NCBI GenBank assembly: GCA_023424215.1
Contig: JAFAEC010000205.1
Coordinates: 1 to 21,772, forward strand
Direction of reading: 5' to 3'
Length of the DNA stretch: 21,772 nt
Origin: Pseudomonadota bacterium
GTDB taxonomy: Bacteria; Pseudomonadota; Alphaproteobacteria; Caulobacterales; Caulobacteraceae
The notes under the pieces are model-generated. The model was not told the DNA's origin, did no database searches, and saw nothing but the letters and a program-made list of their open reading frames with translations. Below, piece by piece: positions 15,108 to 21,393 of the stretch. Each line of letters opens with the position of its first letter. The stretch's first letter is position 1. Both the position numbers and the translations under genes were made by a program.

Positions 15108-15113
15108 CTTATA
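15108..15113 (-). promoter_or_regulatory. TATAAG -10 box for hemB (leaderless candidate)
   Basis: On the minus strand TCTATAAGC fits a Caulobacter-type -10 (GCTANAWC). Only 7 bases separate TATAAG from the hemB ATG, so transcription would start at or next to the A of the start codon. No clear TTGAC-like -35 is seen. Confidence 0.45.
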
Positions 15114-15140
15114 GACGAAGCCCACGTCGCGGGGAGAGGG

Positions 15141-15168
15141 TTCAGTTTGTCGCCGGTTCGGCTAGAAG
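15141..15168 (+). promoter_or_regulatory. Candidate promoter of the acyl-CoA dehydrogenase gene
   Basis: TTCAGT (15141-15146) and TAGAAG (15163-15168) are separated by 16 bases. The -10 context GCTAGAAGC matches the Caulobacter-type GCTANAWC well, while the -35 is weak. The implied leader is about 20-25 bases and contains the GAGGAA ribosome site. Confidence 0.4.
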
Positions 15169-15196
15169 CGCGGCCAACGACTCGAGGAAATCGCCC

Positions 15197-16336
15197 ATGG
15201 ACTTCGCCCTCACCGACGACCAGCGCGCCATCCAGGACGCCGCCCGCGCCTTCGCCGAGGCCGAGCTGGCTCCGCACAGCGCCGAATGGGACGAGACCAA
15301 GCATTTCCCGGTCGACGTCATGAAGCACGCCGCCGAGATGGGCTTCTGCGGCATCTATGCCGGCGAAGAGCACGGCGGCATGGCGCTGGGGCGCGTCGAG
15401 GCGGCGGTGATCTTCGAGGAACTGGCCCGCGGTGACGTGTCGACGGCCGCCTTCATCTCCATCCACAACATGGCGACGTGGATGATCGACAGCTTCGGCT
15501 CCGACGACCTGCGCGCCCGCTACGTGCCGTCGCTGGTCTCGATGGAGCGGATCGCCTCCTACTGCCTGACCGAGCCCGGCTCCGGTTCCGACGCCGCGGC
15601 CCTGCGCACCACGGCGAAGCGGGACGGCGATCACTGGGTGCTGAACGGCTCCAAGGCCTTCATCTCCGGGGCCGGGACCTCGGACGTCTACGTGGTCATG
15701 GCCCGCACCGGCGTCGACGGCCCCAAGGGCATTTCGACCTTCGTGGTCGACAAGGACGCCCCGGGCCTGTCGTTCGGGGCGCAGGAGAAGAAGATGGGCT
15801 GGAACTCCCAGCCCACCGCCATCGTCAGCTTCGACGACTGCCGCATCCCGGCGGAGAACCTGCTCGGCAAGGAAGGCGACGGCTTCCGCTACGCCATGAT
15901 GGGGCTGGACGGCGGCCGCCTGAACATCGCCGCCTGCTCGCTCGGCGGCGCCCGTCTCGCCCTGGAGACGGCGCAGGAGTACGTCGCCAGCCGCAAGCAG
16001 TTCGGCCGCCCTATCGGCGACTTCCAGAACACCCAGTTCAAGCTGGCCGACATGGCCACCCAGCTGGAGGCGGCGCGCCTGATGGTGCTGCGCGGCGCCT
16101 GGGCCATCGACACCGGCCATCCGGAGAAGACCAAATGGTGCGCCATGGCCAAGCGGCTGGCCACCGACGCCTGCTTCCAGATCGCCGACGAGGCCCTGCA
16201 GCTGCACGGCGGCTACGGCTATCTGAAGGACTATCCGCTGGAACGCATCGTCCGCGACCTGCGCGTCCACCGCATCCTCGAGGGCACCAACGAGATCATG
16301 CGCGTGATCACCGCCCGGGAGATGATGCGGCAGTAG
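15197..16336 (+). CDS. Acyl-CoA dehydrogenase, probable isobutyryl-CoA dehydrogenase
   Basis: This FAD-dependent enzyme of 379 residues oxidises a short branched acyl-CoA. The context with 3-hydroxyisobutyryl-CoA hydrolase and mmsB points to isobutyryl-CoA in valine breakdown. The N-terminal helical domain begins FALTDDQRAIQDAARAFAE. The FAD-binding segment SYCLTEPGSGSDAAALRTTA (about 120-139) and KAFISGAGTSDVYVVMART are intact. The C-terminal part has SRKQFGRPIGDFQNTQFKLA and LQLHGGYGYLKDYPLER. The catalytic base is Glu362 in ILEGTNE, the usual position for short/medium-chain members. GAGGAAA lies 8 bases upstream of ATG 15197. Substrate assignment rests on gene context and resemblance to ACAD8, so 2-methylbutyryl-CoA is an alternative. 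Confidence 0.92.
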   Translation: MDFALTDDQRAIQDAARAFAEAELAPHSAEWDETKHFPVDVMKHAAEMGFCGIYAGEEHGGMALGRVEAAVIFEELARGDVSTAAFISIHNMATWMIDSFGSDDLRARYVPSLVSMERIASYCLTEPGSGSDAAALRTTAKRDGDHWVLNGSKAFISGAGTSDVYVVMARTGVDGPKGISTFVVDKDAPGLSFGAQEKKMGWNSQPTAIVSFDDCRIPAENLLGKEGDGFRYAMMGLDGGRLNIAACSLGGARLALETAQEYVASRKQFGRPIGDFQNTQFKLADMATQLEAARLMVLRGAWAIDTGHPEKTKWCAMAKRLATDACFQIADEALQLHGGYGYLKDYPLERIVRDLRVHRILEGTNEIMRVITAREMMRQ

Positions 16337-16395
16337 GGCCGCGATCAGGGTGACGGACCGGACCTTTCGCGCAATAGTCGCGACGGAGGGTCATC

Positions 16396-17103
16396 ATGAA
16401 GCTGCTCATCTTCGCCGCCATCGCGCTGCTCGCCACACCGGCCGTGGCCCGGGACGCCTCGGTCGAAGAGATCGTCGTCACCGGCTCGCGCATGATCGAG
16501 TGGGATCCCGACGACATTCCCGCCGTCCAGCTGTTCCGCCGCGCCGACAACCTCATCGCCGAGGTGCGGGTGGTCAACGACACCCGCGAGGCCGCCGGCC
16601 GCCGCGACGAGCTGATCCGCACCCTCCGGGCCATGGCTCGCTCGGCCGCCGGGCGCGCCGACATCGACCTGTCGATCGAGGAGGAGGGGGTCCTAGTCCC
16701 GCTCACCGAGGACATGGTCTCCACCCTGACCCTCGGCTTTGACGGTTCGCGCAGCGACACCAGCGTGGCCACGCTGATCGTCAAGACGCCCGTGCGGGCG
16801 GACGACATCCTCGATTCCGCCTCGGGGCGGCTGGAAGCGTTCGTCGACGCCGTGCAGCCGGTCGGCCGCTCGCTGGCCGACATCAGCGGCGACTGGCAGC
16901 TGTCGATCGTCGATCCGCCGCAGTACCGGTCCGCCATCCTCGGGCTGATCGCCGGGGACGCGCGGCAGGCCAGCGCCGCCTTCGGCGCGGGCTACAGCGT
17001 GCAGGTGACGGGCATCGAAAACCGCGTGACATGGCGGCAATCCGGGCCGCTCGATCTTGGCCTGTTCATCCCTTACACCCTGACGGTGGTGCCGACGCCC
17101 TGA
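16396..17103 (+). CDS. Periplasmic protein with N-terminal EEIVVTGSR motif
   Basis: This is a 235-residue exported protein of unknown function. The signal peptide is residues 1-18 (LLIFAAIALLATPAVA) with cleavage before R19. Right after it comes SVEEIVVTGSR (22-32), the motif usually found just before the plug of TonB-dependent receptors, but no plug or barrel follows. The rest alternates strands and helices: LIAEVRVVNDTREAAGRRDE, LIRTLRAMARSAAGRADIDL, VATLIVKTPV, and a closing SGPLDLGLFIPYTLTVVP. The pattern of a helical pair after a V-x-V strand is loosely like SIMPL/DUF541 proteins, but I cannot establish that. GGAGGG lies 6 bases upstream of ATG 16396. It sits between two valine-catabolism genes on the same strand (60-base and 39-base gaps). 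Confidence 0.8.
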   Translation: MKLLIFAAIALLATPAVARDASVEEIVVTGSRMIEWDPDDIPAVQLFRRADNLIAEVRVVNDTREAAGRRDELIRTLRAMARSAAGRADIDLSIEEEGVLVPLTEDMVSTLTLGFDGSRSDTSVATLIVKTPVRADDILDSASGRLEAFVDAVQPVGRSLADISGDWQLSIVDPPQYRSAILGLIAGDARQASAAFGAGYSVQVTGIENRVTWRQSGPLDLGLFIPYTLTVVPTP

Positions 17104-17115
17104 GGCTGGACCGTT

Positions 17116-17129
17116 CGGCCGCGCGGCCG
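17116..17129. repeat. 14-base GC palindrome CGGCCGCGCGGCCG
   Basis: This perfect palindrome lies in the 39-base gap between the periplasmic protein gene and the hydrolase gene. It could fold as a short hairpin, but no T-run follows and such GC palindromes arise easily at this base composition. Confidence 0.3.
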
Positions 17130-17142
17130 TATCAGCCCCCAC

Positions 17143-18195
17143 ATGACCACCGAACCCGAAGTCCTCGCCCGCGTCGAATCCGGCGTCGGCCGCCTGACCC
17201 TGAACCGTCCGAAAGCCCTGCACGCGCTGAACCGCGGCATGTGCGAGGCGATGATCGAGGCCCTGCTGGCCTGGCGCGAGAACGACGCGGTGAAGTCGAT
17301 CCTCATCGACCACACCGGCGAGCGCGGCTTCTGCGCCGGCGGCGACATCCGCATGATCGCCGAGAGCGGCAGGGGCGACGCCGCCGACGCCCGCGCCTTC
17401 TTCGACACGGAATACAAGCTCAACCACCTGCTGTTCGACTATCCGAAGCCGATCACCGCCCTCGTCGACGGCGTGGTGATGGGCGGCGGCGTCGGCATTT
17501 CCGAGCCGGCCGACGTGCGCATCGCCACCGAGCGCACCACCTACGCCATGCCCGAGACCGGCATCGGCCTGTTTCCCGATGTCGGCGGCGGCTGGTTCCT
17601 GCCGCGCCTGCCGGGCGAGGTCGGGACCTGGCTGGCCCTGACCGGGGCGCGGCTGAAGGCGGCCGACACCGTCTTTCTTGGCATCCACAGCCACTACCTG
17701 CCGACCGACGCGCTGGAGGCCTTCCGCGCCATCCTCGCCGCCGACCCGGCGCACCCGGTCGACGTCGCCGACGGCCTTGAGGACGACCCCGGCGAGGCGC
17801 CGATCGAGCCGCACCTGCCGGCCATCGACCGCCTGTTCGTCCATGACCGGGTGGAGGACATCTGCTCCGCCCTCGAGGCTGACGGCTCGGACTGGGCCCT
17901 GGCCCAGCTGGCTGTGCTGAAGACCAAGTCGCCGCAGTCGCTCAAGGTCACCCTGCGCCAGCTGCGCACCGGCCGCGGCCTCGACAGCTTCGCCGACAAC
18001 ATGGCCATGGAGTACCGCCTCGGCGGCCGGGTGGTGCGCACGCACGACTTCCAGGAGGGCGTCCGCGCGGTCATCGTCGACAAGGACAATGCGCCGAACT
18101 GGTCGCCGGCGACGCTGGAGGGGGTCCCCGACGCCGAGGTCGAGGCCCTTTTCGCGCCGCTGCCGGACGAAGAGGAGTGGTCGCCGCTGGTCTGA
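17143..18195 (+). CDS. 3-hydroxyisobutyryl-CoA hydrolase (enoyl-CoA hydratase fold)
   Basis: It hydrolyses 3-hydroxyisobutyryl-CoA to free 3-hydroxyisobutyrate in valine degradation. The 350-residue length is typical of this hydrolase and longer than the ~260 of ordinary enoyl-CoA hydratases. Crotonase-fold marks are LTLNRPKALHALNRGMC, ERGFCAGGDIRMIAE (60-74) and the oxyanion-hole DGVVMGGGVGIS (109-120). MPETGIGLFPDVGGGWFLPR carries Glu138 and Asp146, the pair expected in the hydrolase. A C-terminal helical extension (SLKVTLRQLRTGRGLDSF and EGVRAVIVDKDNAPNW) is also specific to the family. The next plus-strand enzyme in the pathway, mmsB, lies about 2.2 kb downstream. Confidence 0.93.
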   Translation: MTTEPEVLARVESGVGRLTLNRPKALHALNRGMCEAMIEALLAWRENDAVKSILIDHTGERGFCAGGDIRMIAESGRGDAADARAFFDTEYKLNHLLFDYPKPITALVDGVVMGGGVGISEPADVRIATERTTYAMPETGIGLFPDVGGGWFLPRLPGEVGTWLALTGARLKAADTVFLGIHSHYLPTDALEAFRAILAADPAHPVDVADGLEDDPGEAPIEPHLPAIDRLFVHDRVEDICSALEADGSDWALAQLAVLKTKSPQSLKVTLRQLRTGRGLDSFADNMAMEYRLGGRVVRTHDFQEGVRAVIVDKDNAPNWSPATLEGVPDAEVEALFAPLPDEEEWSPLV

Positions 18196-18208
18196 AGCGG
18201 CGGCCCGG

Positions 18209-18547
18209 TCAGCGCTCCTGCAGACGCAGGCAGTAGTCGAAGCTCTGGTACTCGTTCGAGCCGAAGGCGATTCGCCGCCCCGTGGCGATCACAGAGGCGC
18301 CTGCCCGCACCGGCAGGGCGTGGTGCTCCTCGATCCAGATCGACACGCGCTCTCCGCGCGAGATCCGGTTGACCGTGACCATGACGGTTATGGGCTCCGT
18401 GCCGCTGGCGATTGGAATGCTGCGGCCGACCTCACGGTCGGACGAGGCCTCGACCCGTCCCGGCGCGCCGCCTCCCGCCATGCAGGCGGTGGCGAAGGCG
18501 GAGGGTTCCAGCTGAAGAGCGCCGGCGGCGACCAAGACTGCAATCAT
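18209..18547 (-). CDS. Small exported hypothetical protein
   Basis: This is a 112-residue protein that I do not recognise. The start MIAVLVAAGALQLEPSAFAT is a short, possible signal peptide with likely cleavage near SAFA. Two cysteines remain (TACMAGG and DYCLRLQER), possibly a disulfide in the periplasm. The middle has strand-like PITVMVTVNRISRGERVSIW. GAGGGA precedes ATG 18547 by about 8 bases. It is convergent with the hydrolase gene (13-base gap) and divergent from the methyltransferase-like pair. Function unknown. Confidence 0.7.
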   Translation of the reverse strand: MIAVLVAAGALQLEPSAFATACMAGGGAPGRVEASSDREVGRSIPIASGTEPITVMVTVNRISRGERVSIWIEEHHALPVRAGASVIATGRRIAFGSNEYQSFDYCLRLQER

Positions 18548-18662
18548 CGGTTCATTCCCTCGTCTGTCTGCACCGAGGCTACGTCCGCGCGCGGGAGTTC
18601 GCCACGTCCCCTGTCGCAGGCGTCAGATTCCGGCAGGCGCGCGCCCGGCCCAGGTCCGGGGC

Positions 18663-18692
18663 TTGCATCCGGGGGAAAACCGGCGGCGTATC
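18663..18692 (+). promoter_or_regulatory. Weak candidate promoter for the methyltransferase-like pair
   Basis: TTGCAT (18663-18668) and CGTATC (18687-18692) are 18 bases apart, about 30 bases before the ATG at 18721. Both boxes are imperfect. The rest of the 173-base gap (18548-18720) shows no other recognisable signal. Confidence 0.25.
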
Positions 18693-18720
18693 TCCCGTCT
18701 CAGGAACCGGGGAGCCCACC

Positions 18721-19491
18721 ATGCGCCGTCTTGTGACCTTCACCCTGCCGCTCGTCGCGGCCGCCCTGTCCGGCTGCATCGTCGTCGCCGACGGCGGGAC
18801 GACCGTCGTCCATCAGGTCGCTCGGGTGGACGCCTACGTCGCCGCCCTCGCCAATCCCAACCGGCCCGAAGCGGATCGCGCCCGCGACGGCCTGCGCCGC
18901 TCGGCCGACATGCTCGCCTTCATGCGCCTCGGCTCCGGCGACGTGATCGCAGACATCCGGCCCGAGGAGGGCTTCTTCACCCACCTGTTCGCGCCGGTGG
19001 TCGGGCCGTCCGGCCACGTCTATGCCTTCGTGCCCAACCAGACCTCGGCGCGGGAGAACACCTACGCCGACAGCCTGTCCGCGACCTACGGCAACGTCAG
19101 CCGCGTCACCGGCGCCCTAGAGACGATGGCCTTCGACCGTCCCCTGGACGTGGTCTTCATGGGCGAGGAGTACCACGACTTCGTCATCCCCCGCTTCGGC
19201 GTGGACGTGGCGGCGATGAACGCGGCCGTCTTCCGGGCGCTGAAGCCGGGCGGGCTCTACGTCATTCTCGACCACGAGGCGGCCCCGGGCTCCGGCGTCT
19301 CGGTCGCCGGCACGCTGCACCGCATCGAGTCGGCCGAGCTGCGCCGCCAGGTCGAGGCCGCCGGCTTCGTCTTCGACGGCGCGACCGAGGTGGTGCGCAA
19401 CCCCGACGACGACCGCAGCCTCAGCGTCTTCGACGAGTCGATCCGCGGCCGCACCGACCGCTTCGTCTTCCGCTTCCGCAAGCCCGAGTAG
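18721..19491 (+). CDS. Lipoprotein with methyltransferase-like domain (copy 1)
   Basis: The product has 256 residues. The signal peptide ends AALSGC, a good lipobox, so Cys19 should carry lipid. The rest resembles the class I SAM-methyltransferase fold of the predicted exported methyltransferase group (COG4798-like, from memory). The motif I position reads ADIRPEEGFFTHLFAPVVGP (77-96), with the acidic-x-Gly-x-Gly loop altered (D78-I-R-P-E-E-G84). Later come YHDFVIPRFG (151-160), FRALKPGGLYVILDHE (171-186) and the ending FDESIRGRTDRFVFRF. SAM is not known to be available outside the cytoplasm, so enzymatic methylation is doubtful. GGGGAG precedes ATG 18721. The paralog follows after 14 bases, probably in the same transcript. 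Confidence 0.87.
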   Translation: MRRLVTFTLPLVAAALSGCIVVADGGTTVVHQVARVDAYVAALANPNRPEADRARDGLRRSADMLAFMRLGSGDVIADIRPEEGFFTHLFAPVVGPSGHVYAFVPNQTSARENTYADSLSATYGNVSRVTGALETMAFDRPLDVVFMGEEYHDFVIPRFGVDVAAMNAAVFRALKPGGLYVILDHEAAPGSGVSVAGTLHRIESAELRRQVEAAGFVFDGATEVVRNPDDDRSLSVFDESIRGRTDRFVFRFRKPE

Positions 19492-19505
19492 GGGAGAGAC
19501 ACCGC

Positions 19506-20291
19506 ATGAACCGCCTTCTCGTCGCAGCCGCCGCCAGCCTGCTCCTCGCCGGTTCCGCCGCCGCCCAGACCCCGCCGCCGCTGACCTTCCCCGCGCCGGT
19601 GCAGACCGCCCCCGGGGGGACCGACTACGCCGCCGTCCTCGCGTCGCCGATCCGAACGGACGAGGATCGCGCCCGGGACGCCGCCCGGATGACCGGGCAG
19701 ACCTTGCGTTTCACCGGCGTCCAGCCCGGCTGGAAGGTCGGCGACATGATCATGGGCGGCGGCTACTTCACCCGCGCCTTCTCCGCAGCGGTCGGGCCGG
19801 AGGGACATGTCACCGCCTGGCAGCCGGCCGAGTTCATCGGCTTCCAGGCCTCGTATGGCGAAGCGGCCGACGCCGCTGACCGTCTGCCCAATGTCGACGT
19901 GATCCGCTCGCCGATCGGCGCGCCGGAGTTCCCCCGGGGACTGGACCTCGTCTTCACCGCCCAGAACTACCACGACCTTCATCTCGCGCCCTTCGGGACG
20001 GACACGGCGGCGAAGGTCAACGCCGCCGTCTTCGAGGCCCTGCGTCCGGGCGGTTGGTACGTCGTCATCGACCATCACGCCGTCGACGGGTCGGACCTGT
20101 CGGTCGCCGACACACTGCACCGGATCGACCGCGCCACCGTGGTCCGCGAGATCGAGGCCGCGGGGTTCGAGCTTCGCTCCGAGGCGGCGGCCCTGTGGAA
20201 CGACGAAGACCCGCGCACCGCCAACGTTTTCGACGAGGCGATCCGGGGGCGCACCAGCCAGTTCATGATCGCCTTCCAGAAGCCCGAGTGA
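19506..20291 (+). CDS. Periplasmic methyltransferase-like protein (copy 2)
   Basis: This 261-residue protein is a paralog of the preceding gene product. The signal peptide is residues 1-20 (LLVAAAASLLLAGSAAA) with cleavage before Q21. There is no lipobox, so this copy should be soluble in the periplasm. The motif I region is GDMIMGGGYFTRAFSAAVGP (79-98), again without the standard D-x-G-x-G. Shared with copy 1 are the DEDRARD/EADRARD helix, GPxGHV, NYHDLHLAPFG, VNAAVFEALRPGGWYVVIDH, ADTLHRID, and FDEAIRGRTSQFMIAFQKPE at the end. GGGGAGAG lies 7 bases before ATG 19506. The two copies probably act together on, or bind, the same unknown ligand. Confidence 0.87.
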   Translation: MNRLLVAAAASLLLAGSAAAQTPPPLTFPAPVQTAPGGTDYAAVLASPIRTDEDRARDAARMTGQTLRFTGVQPGWKVGDMIMGGGYFTRAFSAAVGPEGHVTAWQPAEFIGFQASYGEAADAADRLPNVDVIRSPIGAPEFPRGLDLVFTAQNYHDLHLAPFGTDTAAKVNAAVFEALRPGGWYVVIDHHAVDGSDLSVADTLHRIDRATVVREIEAAGFELRSEAAALWNDEDPRTANVFDEAIRGRTSQFMIAFQKPE

Positions 20292-20335
20292 GCGGCGGCG
20301 GGACGCTGGCGCATCGCCCTCGGCCGCGCTAACCC

Positions 20336-20355
20336 CTCCCGCAAACACACGGGAG
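20336..20355 (+). promoter_or_regulatory. Hairpin covering the mmsB ribosome-binding site
   Basis: CTCCCG (20336-20341) can pair with CGGGAG (20350-20355) around an 8-base CAAACACA loop. The second arm includes most of the GGGAGAG ribosome site of mmsB, 7 bases before the ATG. It may lower translation unless opened; this is structural inference only. Confidence 0.35.
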
Positions 20356-20362
20356 AGACGCC

Positions 20363-21268
20363 ATGACCCAACGCATCGCCTTCATCGGCCTCGGCAACAT
20401 GGGCGGCGGCATGGCCGCCAACCAGGCGAAGGCCGGCCGCGCGGTCATGGCCTTCGACCTGTCGCCGGCTGCGCTGGAGCGCGCCGCCGCCGCCGGCTGC
20501 ACCCCGGCCGCGTCGGTGGCCGAGGCGGTGAAGGACGCCGACGTAGTCATCACCATGCTCCCCGCCGGGCCGCATGTGCTGAAGGTCTATACGGAGCAGA
20601 TCATCGGCGCCGCCCCGACCTCGGCCCTGCTGCTCGACTGCTCCACCATCGACGTCGACACCGCCCGCAAGGTCGCGGGGCTGGCGAAGGACGCCGGCTA
20701 CGCCTTCGCCGACGCTCCGGTCTCGGGCGGCACCATGGCCGCCGACGCCGGGACCCTGGCCTTCATGGTCGGCTGCGACGAGCCCGACTTCGCCCGCATC
20801 GAGGCGGCGCTGGAGCCGATGAGCCGCGCCACCTTCCGCGCCGGAGACCACGGCGCGGGGCAGGCGGCCAAGATCTGCAACAACATGATCCTCGGCATCA
20901 CCATGCTGGGCACCTGCGAGGCGATCGGCCTGGCGGAGAAGCTGGGGCTGGACCCGGCGAAGATGTTCGACATCGTCGCCAAGTCCTCGGGCCAGAGCTG
21001 GAGCGTCACCACCTACTATCCGTGGCCCGGCCCGGTGCCGACGGCGCCGTCCAACCGAAACTACGACGGCGGATTCGCGGCGGCCATGATGCTGAAGGAT
21101 CTCAAGCTGGCCCAGGAGGCGGCCGCCAGGGCGGGCGCCAGCACCCCGCTGGGGGCGCAGACCGAGGCCCTGTTCCAGATGTTCAACGGCCTCGGCTACG
21201 GCGGCCGCGACTTCTCCGCCATCCTGCAGATGCTGCGGGGTCGCCTGGACGAACTGCCCCGCGCCTGA
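20363..21268 (+). CDS. mmsB: 3-hydroxyisobutyrate dehydrogenase
   Basis: It oxidises 3-hydroxyisobutyrate to methylmalonate semialdehyde with NAD, a late step of valine degradation. The 301 residues match the beta-hydroxyacid dehydrogenase family. The Rossmann motif IAFIGLGNMGGGMAANQAKA is at 5-24, with Asp32 (AFDLS) pointing to NAD over NADP. The substrate-binding signature DAPVSGGTMAADAGTLAFMV is at 117-136, and the catalytic Lys170 lies in GAGQAAKICNNM. A C-terminal KDLKLAQEAA is typical. GGGAGAG lies shortly before ATG 20363, inside a potential hairpin. The gene follows copy 2 of the methyltransferase-like pair by 71 bases. mmsA is not in the window. Confidence 0.95.
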   Translation: MTQRIAFIGLGNMGGGMAANQAKAGRAVMAFDLSPAALERAAAAGCTPAASVAEAVKDADVVITMLPAGPHVLKVYTEQIIGAAPTSALLLDCSTIDVDTARKVAGLAKDAGYAFADAPVSGGTMAADAGTLAFMVGCDEPDFARIEAALEPMSRATFRAGDHGAGQAAKICNNMILGITMLGTCEAIGLAEKLGLDPAKMFDIVAKSSGQSWSVTTYYPWPGPVPTAPSNRNYDGGFAAAMMLKDLKLAQEAAARAGASTPLGAQTEALFQMFNGLGYGGRDFSAILQMLRGRLDELPRA

Positions 21269-21311
21269 TTCGGAGAAATCTTGCGAACTGTTATCAATTA
21301 AGGCGTTGCGG

Positions 21312-21343
21312 CGATTTGTCGGGCGCGCCGCGTGGACAAATCG
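21312..21343. repeat. 9-base inverted repeat upstream of hemA
   Basis: CGATTTGTC (21312-21320) and GACAAATCG (21335-21343) are perfect inverted copies 14 bases apart, with a GGCGCGCC palindrome between them. The centres of the arms are about 23 bases (two helical turns) apart. No T-run follows, so an operator for a dimeric regulator of hemA fits better than a terminator for mmsB. The regulator is unknown. Confidence 0.5.
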
Positions 21344-21356
21344 GCCGCCAGGGCGC

Positions 21357-21377
21357 ATCACCCGGGTGATTTTCACC
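21357..21377 (+). promoter_or_regulatory. Overlapping palindromes in the hemA leader
   Basis: ATCACCCGGGTGAT (21357-21370) is a perfect 14-base palindrome. Its right arm GGTGA (21365-21369) can also pair with TCACC (21373-21377) over a TTT loop, giving two mutually exclusive small hairpins. The element ends 16 bases before the hemA TTG. It could be an operator or a weak leader switch. Confidence 0.4.
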
Positions 21378-21393
21378 GCGCAGAGCCGACGCT

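Noticed and set aside
13628..15196. Upstream in-frame extension of the acyl-CoA dehydrogenase on plus
   Set aside because: It is antisense to the AI-2E transporter gene and hemB. The dehydrogenase begins at 15197 behind a good ribosome site.
15101..16270. Upstream in-frame extension of hemB on minus
   Set aside because: It is antisense to the acyl-CoA dehydrogenase gene, and the conserved HemB N-terminus begins at 15100.
21281..21300. FNR/FixK-like box in TTGCGAACTGTTATCAA
   Set aside because: The half-sites are 11 bases apart instead of the 8 between TTG and CAA in TTGAT-N4-ATCAA, and one half does not match.
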